A stretch of DNA of 64,000 nucleotides from Cyclobacterium amurskyense (GCF_001050135.1 NZ_CP012040.1:3923001-3987000), one strand, 5' to 3'; counted from the first letter of the stretch, positions 34,418 to 44,039 are shown. Numbers and translations: made by a program. Notes: generated by a model not told the origin, from the sequence alone.

Positions 34418-34855
34418 CTATTCTTTTGTAAGGCTGGATTTGTTTTTAATTTCCTTGATCCGCATGGGCATGGAATCTATAGTTGCAAAAAGCACCTGCC
34501 AGTCAACGCTGTCTTTTTCTATTTTTAATTTTGAGGATCCGTCTTTTCCTATTAGGACGTAGCTATGTTGTTTTGAACCCATTTGGTAAAGTTGTTTAAG
34601 CTTTTTTTGGTAAGCAGGTTCGAATATATAGTTGGTATTACTTTGCAAGCTGTCTCCAAAATAGAAATAGACCAAGTCTCTGTCTTTCAACTCTATTTCC
34701 AGACTATCTGTTAAATTTAATTCCATATCACTTTCCTCATTGATGGAAGGGAAAACCAATAATACACGGTTTTTCCATTGGAGATCTGTGAGGGTAATTT
34801 GAGATTGAATGAATGTGCTGCTAATAAAAAATACAAAAGTGATCAGATAGTTCAT
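34418..34855 (-). CDS. DUF4174 family secreted protein
   Basis: 145 aa with a signal peptide (MNYLITFVFFISSTFIQSQ). The body, WKNRVLLVFPSINEES through QHSYVLIGKDGSSKLK, fits DUF4174, a thioredoxin-like domain without a CxxC pair, of unknown function. Expected in the periplasm. Converges on the oxygenase gene. The 526 bp downstream of its start hold repeat copy b and no gene. Confidence 0.68.
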   Translation of the reverse strand: MNYLITFVFFISSTFIQSQITLTDLQWKNRVLLVFPSINEESDMELNLTDSLEIELKDRDLVYFYFGDSLQSNTNYIFEPAYQKKLKQLYQMGSKQHSYVLIGKDGSSKLKIEKDSVDWQVLFATIDSMPMRIKEIKNKSSLTKE

Positions 34856-35008
34856 ATTTGCTTTGTATATGCTATTTGTAAATATAACAATTAATGGCAG
34901 ATATTGTTCTGATCTCTTTTGAAATGCTTTCCTTCTTTTTTTTTGGCTAGTCTCTTAATTACAGGCTCTTTGATCTCCGACTCCTTTTTGAAAAGCACTT
35001 GTCGATGT

Positions 35009-35046
35009 GGGTTTTAATCCGATTTCTAAGAACCGAATTAAAACCC
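35009..35046. repeat. Inverted repeat at the edge of repeat copy b
   Basis: GGGTTTTAATCCG (from 35009) mirrors CCGAATTAAAACCC (to 35046) with a short loop (ATTTCTAAGAA). The right arm runs into the left terminus of the dispersed repeat, so it may be part of a larger element or an insertion junction. No T-run, so a terminator role is doubtful. Confidence 0.5.
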
Positions 35047-35258
35047 GAAATATGCAATAGACATTCTATTACCTGCTGAAATCGCTTTAAAATCAGCCAC
35101 TTCGTTGCTGTTTGGAGATTTCACCATAGCTATGCTATGCTAAAATCTCCAAACAGTCTGATTTTATTGCGATTGCAACACTTCCCGTAAACACGGGACA
35201 GGCTTCACCCCTGACCATTGTCAGGGCGGAGAAATCTTATTACATAATCCGGGTTAAA
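35038..35258 (+). repeat. Dispersed intergenic repeat, long form (copy b)
   Basis: About 221 bp. The ends match the 49-bp short form (AAACCCGAAATATGCAATAG at left, TTACATAATCCGGGTTAAA at right); the interior of about 170 bp is shared with copy c at 48889. Inside are several inverted repeats: AAAATCAG/CTGATTTT enclosing CTGTTTGGAGATTT/AAATCTCCAAACAG, then CCCGTAAACACGGG, then CCTGACCATTGTCAGG. The interior is flanked by the near-direct repeats CTATTAC and TTATTAC. No coding frame. It could be a MITE-like or structured-RNA repeat. Confidence 0.85.
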
Positions 35259-35381
35259 CAAATATAGGACAGGGTTTTGGCGATATTATGGTTCTTTTAC
35301 ACCACAATACTGACAAAATCATGTCCTATGTATTTCCTTTGTATCCTTGGGATTCGACCCTGGACTATTATCTATTAGGGA

Positions 35382-37442
35382 TTAACTAATGCTTGATCCC
35401 GGATTAGTAGGTTCATGTGGATTAAGTAGTTTTAACTTTCCTTCAGAGTCTTCCGCCATCAATATCATCCCTTCAGATTCGATTCCTGCCATCTTTTTGG
35501 GAGCAAGGTTTAGAAGCATGGTTACTTGCTTTCCTACCAATTCTTCAGGCTGGAATTGCTCTGCTACTCCACTAAGAACTGTTTTAATACCTATTCCAGT
35601 GTCCACTTTGAGCTGAAGAAGTTTTTTGGATTTTTTGACCTTTATAGCTTCAACAATAGTAACGACACGTAAGTCTAATTTTACAAAATCATCAAAAGAA
35701 ACCAATTCTTTCATTGGGGCAGCTTTGTACTTGGCTGCTTCATTTTTCTTTTTGCTATCAAGTAGCTTTTGAATCTGCGCTTCCACCGTACTGTCTTCGA
35801 TCTTTTGGAAAAGCAAAGCTGCTTTTTCCAGCGGGTCCCCTTCTTTTACCAAATCCATGGATCCAGCAACTTCCCAGTTTAATGCGTCCAAACCGAGCAT
35901 TTTTTTGATTTTCTCAGAAGTGAAAGGTAAAAATGGCTGAGATAGAACTGAAAGGTTGGCAACAATATTCAAGGCAATGTTTAGTATTGTGGATGTCCTC
36001 TCCTGATCTGTTTTGATGGTTTTCCAAGGTTCAGTTTCTGCAAGATATTTATTACCCGTTCTAGCAAAATCCATCATTAGGGCTAGGGCTTCTCTAAATC
36101 TATACTTCTCTACGGATTGGGAGATTTTATCAGGATACTCATTAAGGGTTCGGATAAGTTCATCGTCTACAGGAGCCAATCCATAATTTTTAGGTACTTT
36201 TCCTTCAAAATATTTATGTGTCAACACGACCGCGCGATTGACAAAATTACCAAAGATGGCTACTAATTCATTGTTGTTTCTGGCTTGAAAATCTTTCCAA
36301 GTAAAATCATTGTCCTTGGTTTCAGGGGCATTTGCTGTCAATACATAACGTAAAACATCCTCTTGACCAGGAAACTCTTCCAAATACTCATGTAACCAAA
36401 CGGCCCAGTTTTTGGAAGTTGATATTTTTTGACCTTCTAAATTAAGGAATTCATTCGCAGGAACATTTTCTGGCAAGATAAAATCCCCTAAAGTTTTTAA
36501 AATTGCAGGAAATGTTATGCAGTGAAATACAATATTGTCCTTTCCTATAAAGTGTACCAGTTTGGTATCCTTGTCTTTCCAATACAACTCCCAATCTTTG
36601 CCTTTTTCTTTGGCCCATTCCTTGGTGGAGGAAATATAACCTATAGGGGCATCAAACCAAACGTATAGCACTTTACCCTCAGCCCCAGGAATTGGCACTG
36701 GGATTCCCCAATCCATATCTCGGGTCATGGACCTTGGTTGAAGTCCATCACCTGATTCTAGCCAGCTTCTACATTGTCCCAAAACATTGTTTTTCCAATC
36801 ATTGGCATGTTCCTCAAGAATCCATCTTTTCAAAAAGGAAGTGTATTTTCCTAAATCAAGAAACCAATGTTTGGTCATTTTAAGTACTGGAGTGTTGCCA
36901 CTTAGTTTTGACCTTGGGTTGATCAGGTCGGTAGGACTTAGTGAAGAGCCACATTTTTCACATTGGTCGCCATAAGCTTCTTCATAGCCACAGTTTGGAC
37001 AGGTGCCTTCTATGTACCTGTCAGCTAAAAACTGATTGGCTTCCGCATCGTAGTATTGCTCCGTTTCCTTTTCATCAAACTCTCCTTTTTTGTACAAGTC
37101 AGTAAATAACCCACTGGCTGTTTCATGGTGGACTGCTGATGAGGTTCGGGAATAATGATCAAAACTAATCCCGAATTTTTCAAAACTACCCTTCATTTTC
37201 CCATGGTACCTGTCGACGACTTCTTGAGGGCTGATCCCTTCATTTTTGGCCTTGATGGTAATGGCTACGCCATGTTCGTCAGATCCGCAAACATAGGCTA
37301 CATCTCTCTGTTGTAACCTTAAGTACCGCACATAAATATCCGATGGAATATAACAACCTGCCAAATGGCCAATATGAAGAGGGCCATTCGCATAAGGTAA
37401 TGCAGAAGTAATGGTATATCTTTTGAATTTCTTTTCGCTCAT
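35382..37442 (-). CDS. metG: Methionyl-tRNA synthetase
   Basis: 686 aa from ATG at 37440-37442 (MSEKKFKRYTITSALPYANG); an upstream TTG would start inside a promoter box. HIGH motif PLHIGHLAG at 21-29, zinc knuckle CPNCGYEEAYGDQCEKC near 140-156, KMSKS as KISTSKN, and a C-terminal OB-fold tRNA-binding domain (FDDFVKLDLRVVTIVEAIKVKKS) typical of the long bacterial form. It charges tRNA-Met in the cytosol. Single gene; repeat copy b lies downstream of its end. Confidence 0.96.
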   Translation of the reverse strand: MSEKKFKRYTITSALPYANGPLHIGHLAGCYIPSDIYVRYLRLQQRDVAYVCGSDEHGVAITIKAKNEGISPQEVVDRYHGKMKGSFEKFGISFDHYSRTSSAVHHETASGLFTDLYKKGEFDEKETEQYYDAEANQFLADRYIEGTCPNCGYEEAYGDQCEKCGSSLSPTDLINPRSKLSGNTPVLKMTKHWFLDLGKYTSFLKRWILEEHANDWKNNVLGQCRSWLESGDGLQPRSMTRDMDWGIPVPIPGAEGKVLYVWFDAPIGYISSTKEWAKEKGKDWELYWKDKDTKLVHFIGKDNIVFHCITFPAILKTLGDFILPENVPANEFLNLEGQKISTSKNWAVWLHEYLEEFPGQEDVLRYVLTANAPETKDNDFTWKDFQARNNNELVAIFGNFVNRAVVLTHKYFEGKVPKNYGLAPVDDELIRTLNEYPDKISQSVEKYRFREALALMMDFARTGNKYLAETEPWKTIKTDQERTSTILNIALNIVANLSVLSQPFLPFTSEKIKKMLGLDALNWEVAGSMDLVKEGDPLEKAALLFQKIEDSTVEAQIQKLLDSKKKNEAAKYKAAPMKELVSFDDFVKLDLRVVTIVEAIKVKKSKKLLQLKVDTGIGIKTVLSGVAEQFQPEELVGKQVTMLLNLAPKKMAGIESEGMILMAEDSEGKLKLLNPHEPTNPGSSIS

Positions 37443-37448
37443 AGATTG

Positions 37449-37475
37449 CAAAGATAGCTAAAATTGATTTTGAGT
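37449..37475 (-). promoter_or_regulatory. Promoter of metG, nearly leaderless
   Basis: On the minus strand TATCTTTG (37456-37449) is an exact TAnnTTTG -7 box and TTTC stands 19 nt further upstream as a -33 box with one mismatch to TTTG. The box ends only 7 bp before the metG ATG, so the transcript would start within a few bases of the start codon. Confidence 0.5.
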
Positions 37476-37611
37476 GAAATAGGATGGTGCATTTATCCTA
37501 ATTGTACTGCCAAGCTAAAACGAATTAATTTCTGGGCTTACTTACAGCTTTTTTTATAAAGGAGTCCTTCCTCGATTTGGGGCAATCCAATGTCTATGGG
37601 GAATTCAATTG

Positions 37612-38952
37612 CTACAATTTCGCGTCAAATGCTGTAGCTAATTCCGATAGTTTTGTTACAATTTCAGGATGATGAGTTGCCACATTGTCTTTTTCACCAA
37701 TATCCAGATTCAAATTGTACAGTGCTGCCTGGAACTCTCCCTCTGATTTTTCATTCCACCCGATTGATTTTTTTAAATGAAGCTTCCATTCTCCAAGTCT
37801 TATGGCTTCAAGTTCACCATTGCGAGCATAGAAATAAAATGGACGCTCAGCAAGTGTTTTGGCATCTGGATCAAGTAAAAATTCACTGATGTCTATTCCG
37901 TCCAATTGTAATTCACTTGGAATTTTGGAGGAGGATATTTTAGCTAGGGTAGGGAATAAATCCAATGTATTTACAAATTCATCTGAAACCTTTCCTTTCG
38001 GAATCTTGCTTGGCCAGGTAATAATTGCTGGAACACGTTGACCACCTTCCCATGTTTGGGCTTTTTTACCTCTTAGCGGTTTGGCCGAGCCTTTGGCTGG
38101 TCCATTGTCAGAAGTGAAAATAAAAATGGTGTTTTCATAGATACCCTCTTCTTTCAAGGTTTTTATTATTTCACCAGCACTCCAGTCTAATTCCATTATC
38201 ACATCCCCATAAAGGCCATGTTTACTTTTACCTTTAAATGCAGGGGAAGCAAAGAGGGGTGTATGCGGCATATTGTGCGCCAAGTAAATAAAGAAGGGCT
38301 TTTGTCCTCTATTTTTGATTTGTTTTACCGCCTCCTCTGTGTATTTTTTTGTCAAGTATTGCTGGTCGGGCCCACTCTCTATTAACTCCGTGTTTCGGTA
38401 AAAAGGAAGGGGAGGAGATTGAAAATCTATGTCTTTATAATAGTAATTGTCCATGTCGTTGGAATACGGCACTCCATAGAATTCGTCAAAACCTTGATTG
38501 TTAGGCATGAATGCTTCTTTATGGCCTAGGTGCCATTTACCTATGCAGGAGGTAGTATACCCACCTTCTTTTAACATTTCGGCCATTGTGTATTCATCGG
38601 GAGAAAGACCACCTTCTGAAAAAGGGAAAAGTACCGCCTCGTGAAGGTTACTTCTTTTTGGGTAGCGACCCGTAAGTAGTCCTGCTCTGGAAGGGGTGCA
38701 AACCGTAGCTGGGACATAGAAATTGGTAAACCTTATTCCTTCCGCTGCCAACTGATCTAAATTTGGTGTTTCAAATCCCTCAGCGCCATAGGTACCTAAA
38801 TCTGCATAACCTTGATCGTCCGTAAAGAAAATAATGATATTTGGTTGGCTTTCAGTAGTATTGTCCTTTTGTGTACACGATGAAATACTGACTAATAAAA
38901 ATACCAGCATGGTTGGCCAGTAAAGTCTGACATTAATTTTCATGAAATTCAT
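37612..38952 (-). CDS. Sulfatase (arylsulfatase family), lipoprotein
   Basis: 446 aa. Signal peptide with lipobox ISSC26, so it should be anchored in a membrane facing the periplasm. PNIIIFFTDDQGYADLG carries the calcium-binding Asp pair and C85-T-P-S-R is the formylglycine site, which requires a sulfatase-maturing enzyme. YLAHNMPHTPLF and IFTSDNGPAKG fit the rest of the family. It removes sulfate from polysaccharides or small esters; glycan degradation is suggested by the divergent GH20 hexosaminidase 249 bp away. Start may be ATG 38952 or 38943 (MKIN). Confidence 0.9.
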   Translation of the reverse strand: MNFMKINVRLYWPTMLVFLLVSISSCTQKDNTTESQPNIIIFFTDDQGYADLGTYGAEGFETPNLDQLAAEGIRFTNFYVPATVCTPSRAGLLTGRYPKRSNLHEAVLFPFSEGGLSPDEYTMAEMLKEGGYTTSCIGKWHLGHKEAFMPNNQGFDEFYGVPYSNDMDNYYYKDIDFQSPPLPFYRNTELIESGPDQQYLTKKYTEEAVKQIKNRGQKPFFIYLAHNMPHTPLFASPAFKGKSKHGLYGDVIMELDWSAGEIIKTLKEEGIYENTIFIFTSDNGPAKGSAKPLRGKKAQTWEGGQRVPAIITWPSKIPKGKVSDEFVNTLDLFPTLAKISSSKIPSELQLDGIDISEFLLDPDAKTLAERPFYFYARNGELEAIRLGEWKLHLKKSIGWNEKSEGEFQAALYNLNLDIGEKDNVATHHPEIVTKLSELATAFDAKL

Positions 38953-39162
38953 TCTAATTATAATTTTTGGAAAAGGTAAAAGAAAGCAAAGTATGGTTTT
39001 TAAACCTACTTGTTATTCCTGTTGGAGTAGGTCAAATTTACAATTTTATCTGTATTCTTTCTATCCAATAGATAAATCGATAGTCCTCATTTAATGTCCC
39101 ACTTTATTATAATAGCCATAAGATTCCCTTGGCATAAACAGGGTTAAAGGCGATAAATTTTA

Positions 39163-39170
39163 TAATTTTG
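39163..39170 (+). promoter_or_regulatory. Possible -7 element of the hexosaminidase gene
   Basis: TAATTTTG matches TAnnTTTG exactly and lies 31 bp before ATG 39202. No convincing -33 TTTG at the right distance was seen, so this is a weak call. Confidence 0.3.
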
Positions 39171-39201
39171 CCCCATAAACCTTATTTGGATAAAATTTTC
39201 T

Positions 39202-40776
39202 ATGATAAAAAACTACCTGTTCTCGGCCTTATTTTTCTTGTTAACCCTTGATTTGGCATTCTCTCAGGTTCAACCTGAAATCATTCCTATGCCAGCCTCC
39301 TATAAACTTCTGGAAGGGGAGTTTTTGTGGGATCATCAGGTGGGCTTGGTAATGAATGACTTTTCAGCCCAAGGCAATTACCTTCAACAGGAGGATTTAA
39401 GGCTGCTGGCTATTCCGCTTTCGGAAATGGAGTCCCCATCCAAAAAAATCAGCATTAGCCAAACCAATAGTATTAGCCAAGGGTATAAAATTCGGATTCA
39501 ATCCGAAGAAATTGTCATTGAAGCGGCAAATGAGGAAGGAGCATTTTATGGTGTAATTTCGCTATTGCAATTGGCACATGCAGCCAAAGTGAAAAGTGGT
39601 AAAATAGCTTTGCCCAATTGGGAAATCCAAGATAAGCCCAGGTATGAATGGAGAGGAGTAATGTTGGATGAATCCAGGTATTTTTTTGGGATGGAAAAGG
39701 TGAAGCAACTACTTGATCATATGGCTTATTACAAGTTAAATACTTTTCATTGGCATCTGACGGACGCTCCAGGATGGCGAATTGATATCAAAGGTTTCCC
39801 CAAACTGGCCACTGTAGGAGGGATAGGTAACCAATCCGATCCAAATGCCCCGGCTACCTATTATACTCAGGAAGAAATTAAAGAAATCGTTCGCTATGCC
39901 AGTGAGCGTATGATCACTGTGATACCGGAAATAGACATGCCAGGTCATGCCACTGCAGCCAATAGGGCTTATCCGGAACATAGCGGCGGAGGATCAGAAA
40001 GATACCCTGATTTTACTTTCCACCCAGCCAAGGAAACTACCTATGGCTATTTAAGTAAGGTCTTGCGTGAAGTAGATGTATTGTTTCCAAGCAATATGAT
40101 TCATTTAGGGGGAGATGAAGTAAGTTTTGGCAATCAAATGTGGCCCAAAGATCCCAAGGTCCTTGATTTGGTAAAGAGGGAAGGTTTGGAAGGGATGAAA
40201 GGAGTAGAGGACTATTTCTTTGAAAGAATGGCAGATACCCTTTTTCAGATGAACAATAAGGTTTTGGCCTGGGATGAGATGGCAGGTGCCAGTTTACCTA
40301 AGGACAAAACGATTATATTTTGGTGGCGTCATGACAAGAAGGAACAGCTAGGTCTCTCACTCCAAAATGGCTATTCAACAGTAATTTGTCCCCGGATACC
40401 TTTTTACTTTGACTTTCTTCAGCAGGAAGACCATAAATATGGGAGGAAATGGGCGGGTGCTTTTGCCCCTTTAGCTGCCGTTTATGATTTTGAAGTGGAT
40501 GATTTTGGTGTCAAGCCGGAGGAAAAGCCCCTGATTTTAGGAATTCAAGCCAATCTTTGGACAGAGACTGTCCACAATGAGCAAAGGTTTGATTTTCTGA
40601 TGTATCCAAGGATTGCTGCTTTGGCAGAGGTAGTTTGGTCAGAAAAAGCAGTTAAATCTTATGTAGGGTTTAAGAATAGATTGTCGGTTCATCTGGAAAA
40701 ATACAAGGCTGAAAAGATTTATTACTTTGACCCCTTTGAACCCGATCATCATCCGGAACCGGTATATGAACCCTGA
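39202..40776 (+). CDS. Beta-N-acetylhexosaminidase (GH20)
   Basis: 524 aa with signal peptide (FSALFFLLTLDLAFSQ). GH20b domain first (about 22-140), then the catalytic barrel starting PRYEWRGVMLDESRYFFG. The catalytic D305-E306 pair is in MIHLGGDEVSFG; FHWHLTDAPGWRIDIKGFP and PEIDMPGHATAA are further hallmarks. It releases terminal GlcNAc/GalNAc from chitin oligomers or glycans in the periplasm or outside. A 9-bp inverted repeat covers its stop codon. Confidence 0.93.
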   Translation: MIKNYLFSALFFLLTLDLAFSQVQPEIIPMPASYKLLEGEFLWDHQVGLVMNDFSAQGNYLQQEDLRLLAIPLSEMESPSKKISISQTNSISQGYKIRIQSEEIVIEAANEEGAFYGVISLLQLAHAAKVKSGKIALPNWEIQDKPRYEWRGVMLDESRYFFGMEKVKQLLDHMAYYKLNTFHWHLTDAPGWRIDIKGFPKLATVGGIGNQSDPNAPATYYTQEEIKEIVRYASERMITVIPEIDMPGHATAANRAYPEHSGGGSERYPDFTFHPAKETTYGYLSKVLREVDVLFPSNMIHLGGDEVSFGNQMWPKDPKVLDLVKREGLEGMKGVEDYFFERMADTLFQMNNKVLAWDEMAGASLPKDKTIIFWWRHDKKEQLGLSLQNGYSTVICPRIPFYFDFLQQEDHKYGRKWAGAFAPLAAVYDFEVDDFGVKPEEKPLILGIQANLWTETVHNEQRFDFLMYPRIAALAEVVWSEKAVKSYVGFKNRLSVHLEKYKAEKIYYFDPFEPDHHPEPVYEP

Positions 40777-40813
40777 CAGAGAAGGTTCACTGATTTTGTG
40801 CTGTCTGTCAGGG
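40771..40813. terminator. Inverted repeat between convergent genes, possible terminator
   Basis: CCCTGACAG (40771-40779, including the GH20 stop) pairs with CTGTCAGGG (40805-40813). The loop is 25 nt and no T-run follows on either strand, so termination is only suggested by location between two converging genes. Confidence 0.35.
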
Positions 40814-40838
40814 GTCGGTACAATAAAATGGGCTAGCT

Positions 40839-42137
40839 TTAATCGTCTATAGTGGTCATCACCATTTGTTTAAATTTCCAACTTGTTTGATCGCCGGTAC
40901 TTCCCTGAGTTTGTTTGAGGATAATTCCGATGATTTTCTCTTTGGGGTCTGCGAAATACTGGGTGTTAAAATAACCTCCCCAGACAAATGTTCCAGGAGA
41001 TCCAAGACCACCTTTTGCTTGACCTTGTTCGGTTAATACGCCAAAGGCAAGTCCGTAATGTTGGTCTCCATCACCATAAAGATCCATGGTTTGATTGGCC
41101 ATCATGGTGGCAATTGTGGTTCTGCTTAAGAATCGTATTTTATTAAACTCCCCGCCATTGAGGTACATCTGAAGAAATGTCGCATAATCCTTTGCGGTGC
41201 TTGAAAGTCCTGCACCGCCAGAGAAGAATGATTTTGCCCCTTTGATAGGGTAATTGACATCGTAGAAGGTATTGGGATAGTTTTCCCATTTATCGTTTAC
41301 TTTATGCTGTATGGCTACAAGTCGATCCCCTTTGGATGCTGGCAGGTAAAAACCCGTGTCATCCATTCCCAATGGTTCAAACAAGTGTTTTTGAAGATAG
41401 GCTTCGAATGACATTCCTGAAATTACTTCAATGAAATAACCCAGCACATCCAGCCCCATGCTATAAGTGAATTTTTCTCCCGGATCATGGTGTAAGGGTA
41501 GTTTTGCCAGCTTCATAACTACGTCTTTGATCGTAACAGGTTCAGTGGTAAATAAATCTGTTGTGCCGGCTTTATGATAAAGCATCTTCATTCTTTCGTC
41601 CCCATCTATTACTCCATAGCCAAGTCCAGAAGTATGCGTTAACAGGTGGCGGATGGTTATTTCCTTATTGGCAGGTCTTGAGGTATAAGTAGTGTCTGCA
41701 TACTTGAAATTCACCAAAACCTCAGGGTTTTTAAATTCTGGTATGTATTTGGAAATTGGATCATCCAGTCGGAATTTCCCCTCTTCCCAAAGCATCATCA
41801 CAGCAGTTGATGTAATTGCTTTGGATTGGCTTGCGATTCTGAATATCGCATCTTTCTGTAATTTTTTTCCATTGGCATCTGCATTTCCATAGGCTTCATG
41901 AAATACAATTCTTCCGTTCCTGACTATGAGAGCAACAGCACCTGGAATGGTATTGTCTTTCAGAGATTGCTTTAACATATTGTCAATTCGCTCCAATCTC
42001 TCTGAGGAAAGACTGATGCTTAATGGTGGTGCCACTGTTAATGGGGATGACCGCCTTGCCGTTGTAGTTTGAGCAGTAAGGTTAAGGTTGCATAACATTA
42101 CGATTATGAACCATAAATAAGTCTTTTTTAAAGTCAT
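40839..42137 (-). CDS. Serine hydrolase, beta-lactamase/class C family
   Basis: 432 aa with signal peptide ending near NLTAQ. S103-Q-S-K106 in FRIASQSKAITS is the SxxK active site; TIRHLLTHTSGLGYG and FTYSMGLDVLGYF (YSM in place of YxN) are also family blocks. Such proteins act as esterases, D-amino-acid peptidases or carboxypeptidases in the periplasm; true beta-lactamase activity is unlikely. Single gene, convergent with the GH20 gene. 262 bp without a gene follow upstream before the CDF transporter. Confidence 0.88.
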   Translation of the reverse strand: MTLKKTYLWFIIVMLCNLNLTAQTTTARRSSPLTVAPPLSISLSSERLERIDNMLKQSLKDNTIPGAVALIVRNGRIVFHEAYGNADANGKKLQKDAIFRIASQSKAITSTAVMMLWEEGKFRLDDPISKYIPEFKNPEVLVNFKYADTTYTSRPANKEITIRHLLTHTSGLGYGVIDGDERMKMLYHKAGTTDLFTTEPVTIKDVVMKLAKLPLHHDPGEKFTYSMGLDVLGYFIEVISGMSFEAYLQKHLFEPLGMDDTGFYLPASKGDRLVAIQHKVNDKWENYPNTFYDVNYPIKGAKSFFSGGAGLSSTAKDYATFLQMYLNGGEFNKIRFLSRTTIATMMANQTMDLYGDGDQHYGLAFGVLTEQGQAKGGLGSPGTFVWGGYFNTQYFADPKEKIIGIILKQTQGSTGDQTSWKFKQMVMTTIDD

Positions 42138-42399
42138 AGGGAGTGGTTATAAGATTTATGTAAATTTTTAATTATCAAAATACTCAATTTCTCAATTAAA
42201 TATACCTCCATTTTTTTAGTAAATACTTGTTTTAGACCTAACAGACTGATAATCTTGTCTTCTCTACATTTCTGATTAAAGACATGTCAGGATATCAGTG
42301 CTGCTACTCAAATAAACCGAGTTTAATATTTCAAATCCATAGTAAAATCATGTTTTAAATCCCTCATTAATTTTCTCAGTCTCTCAAATAAGGCTAATT

Positions 42400-43443
42400 T
42401 TGAGAGATAAATTTTTAACAAAAGTGTATTCAGAAAAACAGCGACTTATTCTTTGGTCTGTAGTTATCAGTATTGTTTTGCTGGTGGTGAAATTCTATTC
42501 CTATGTGTTGACAGGGTCCAATGCGATTTTGACAGATGCCTTAGAGAGTATAGTAAACGTAGTGGCTTCTTTTTTTGCCCTTTATAGCATAAGGTTAAGT
42601 GCTATTCCTCGAGATAAAAATCACCCTTATGGCCACGGTAAGATTGAATTTTTTAGTGCTGGAATCGAAGGTGTATTAATTATTGTGGCGGGAATATTTA
42701 TACTTTACCAATCGGCGTACTCCATATTGTTTCCCCAGCCTCTGATCGAATTACCTTTGGGTATGGTTCTTATAGGTTTTTCAGGTTTGGTTAATGGGAT
42801 TTTGGGATTTGTTTTGCAAAAGAAAGGAAAAGAATTAAATAGTATTACACTGGAAGCAGATGGAAAGCATATATCCACAGATGCAGTTAGTAGTTTTGTT
42901 TTAATTATTGGTATTGCGATTATTTTCTTTACCGGATGGCATTTACTAGACAGTATTATTTCAGGACTTTTTGCTTTTTATATCATGTACAATGGGTATT
43001 ATCTTGTAAGAAAGTCTGTGGCGGGCTTGATGGATGAGTCCAATCCACAATCCATTAATAAGGCGGTTAGAATCCTCAATAAACACAGAAAAGATAACTG
43101 GATAGACATACACAATATGCGGGTTCAACAGTATGGGGGAGATAGCCATATTGATTTACATCTTACTTTGCCTTATTACTATGACCTTATACAGGTTCAC
43201 GATTGTGTGCATGAAGTTGAGGAAGTATTGGAAGAAAATCTTTCAGGAAAAATTGAAGTATTTGTACATGCAGACCCCTGTATTCCTGATTCATGTTGTC
43301 ATTATTGTCAAGTAAGTGATTGTGCAGTAAGGCGTTTTCCTCAATCTAAAAAAATAAAATGGACAGCGGACAATATGTCCCAAAACCAAAAACACTACCA
43401 TGAACTTGGTCTTTTGAAGAATGTACCGAAAAATAAAAAATAA
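42400..43443 (+). CDS. Cation diffusion facilitator (CDF) transporter
   Basis: 347 aa. Six predicted membrane helices from LILWSVVISIVLLVVKFYSY; metal-site residues in NAILTDALESIVN and HISTDAVSSFVL (the two HxxxD/DxxxD-like sites), followed by a cytosolic ferredoxin-like domain and a Cys-rich end (PDSCCHYCQVSDC) that may bind metal. It exports Zn2+, Fe2+ or similar with H+ exchange. TTG 42400 is used as start, but it lies inside TAATTTTG (42394-42401), an exact -7 box; if that is the promoter, GTG 42424 is the first usable start. Confidence 0.87.
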   Translation: MRDKFLTKVYSEKQRLILWSVVISIVLLVVKFYSYVLTGSNAILTDALESIVNVVASFFALYSIRLSAIPRDKNHPYGHGKIEFFSAGIEGVLIIVAGIFILYQSAYSILFPQPLIELPLGMVLIGFSGLVNGILGFVLQKKGKELNSITLEADGKHISTDAVSSFVLIIGIAIIFFTGWHLLDSIISGLFAFYIMYNGYYLVRKSVAGLMDESNPQSINKAVRILNKHRKDNWIDIHNMRVQQYGGDSHIDLHLTLPYYYDLIQVHDCVHEVEEVLEENLSGKIEVFVHADPCIPDSCCHYCQVSDCAVRRFPQSKKIKWTADNMSQNQKHYHELGLLKNVPKNKK

Positions 43444-43659
43444 ATTTTTTTTTTAGAAAAGTTTGAAAAAAATATCAATTCAATAAAATATTCATTGGCT
43501 TGTAACGTTTATCTTATTTTTTTTTATAAAAACCTCCATTAATTATAAAATGAATAGTTCTTATTTTTCGAGTATGTGAAATTATATGTGGTGATTATTT
43601 GTTTTAATTCCTATTATTTTGTATATTAATAGTGTTATTAGAATTAAAATTCGGGGGTG
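43444..43659. other. AT-rich intergenic region before a small membrane-peptide frame
   Basis: No gene seen in this part. It holds long A and T runs and leads into the GGGGGTG upstream of the short frame at 43660. Confidence 0.3.
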
Positions 43660-43740
43660 ATGAAAGATAAACAATTTACTATACTATTAATGGTTTCAGC
43701 ACTTATATGGTTGCTGATAGTAGGTTTTATTATCATTTAG
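43660..43740 (+). CDS. Possible 26-aa single-pass membrane peptide
   Basis: ATG 43660 to TAG 43738-43740 encodes MKDKQFTILLMVSALIWLLI followed by VGFIII: a short charged head and one hydrophobic helix. A G-rich stretch (GGGGGTG) immediately precedes the ATG. Size and pattern fit small membrane proteins, but AT-rich DNA makes hydrophobic frames by chance. No neighbour within 200 bp. Confidence 0.35.
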   Translation: MKDKQFTILLMVSALIWLLIVGFIII

Positions 43741-44039
43741 AGTACCAATAAATTTTTCCCTACAGACGGACTTAGACAAGTTTTTCCGAAATGAGTTAAT
43801 AAAGGGGCCCATTCGAGTCCCTTTTGCTATTATAGCTTCCAATCTATGCCTGCAAAATATTTTTGAGATAAGCCTAATGAGTTTTAGGGTTTAAAAAAGT
43901 CCATAAAAAATGTTAGCCGGTTTAGCTATAAAATGACACCTATTTAACACCTTAATTTAGGAGAAAAAAAATGACGATTTAGGATTTTGGAATAAAGTTG
44001 CAGGCAAAGAATTTAGCCTTGCCTGCAAGTCAATATAAT
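43741..44039. other. Intergenic region with a weak hairpin
   Basis: AAAGGG (43801-43806) and CCCTTT (43819-43824) could pair and are followed by a T then G, a weak terminator for the frame at 43660. Nothing else was recognised before the end of the peptidase gene at 44040. Confidence 0.3.

Noticed and set aside
39124..39150. CAGGGTTAAAGG upstream of GH20 considered as a fifth copy of the dispersed repeat
   Set aside because: Only the GGGTTAAA end resembles it; no matching left end or TATGCAAT segment.
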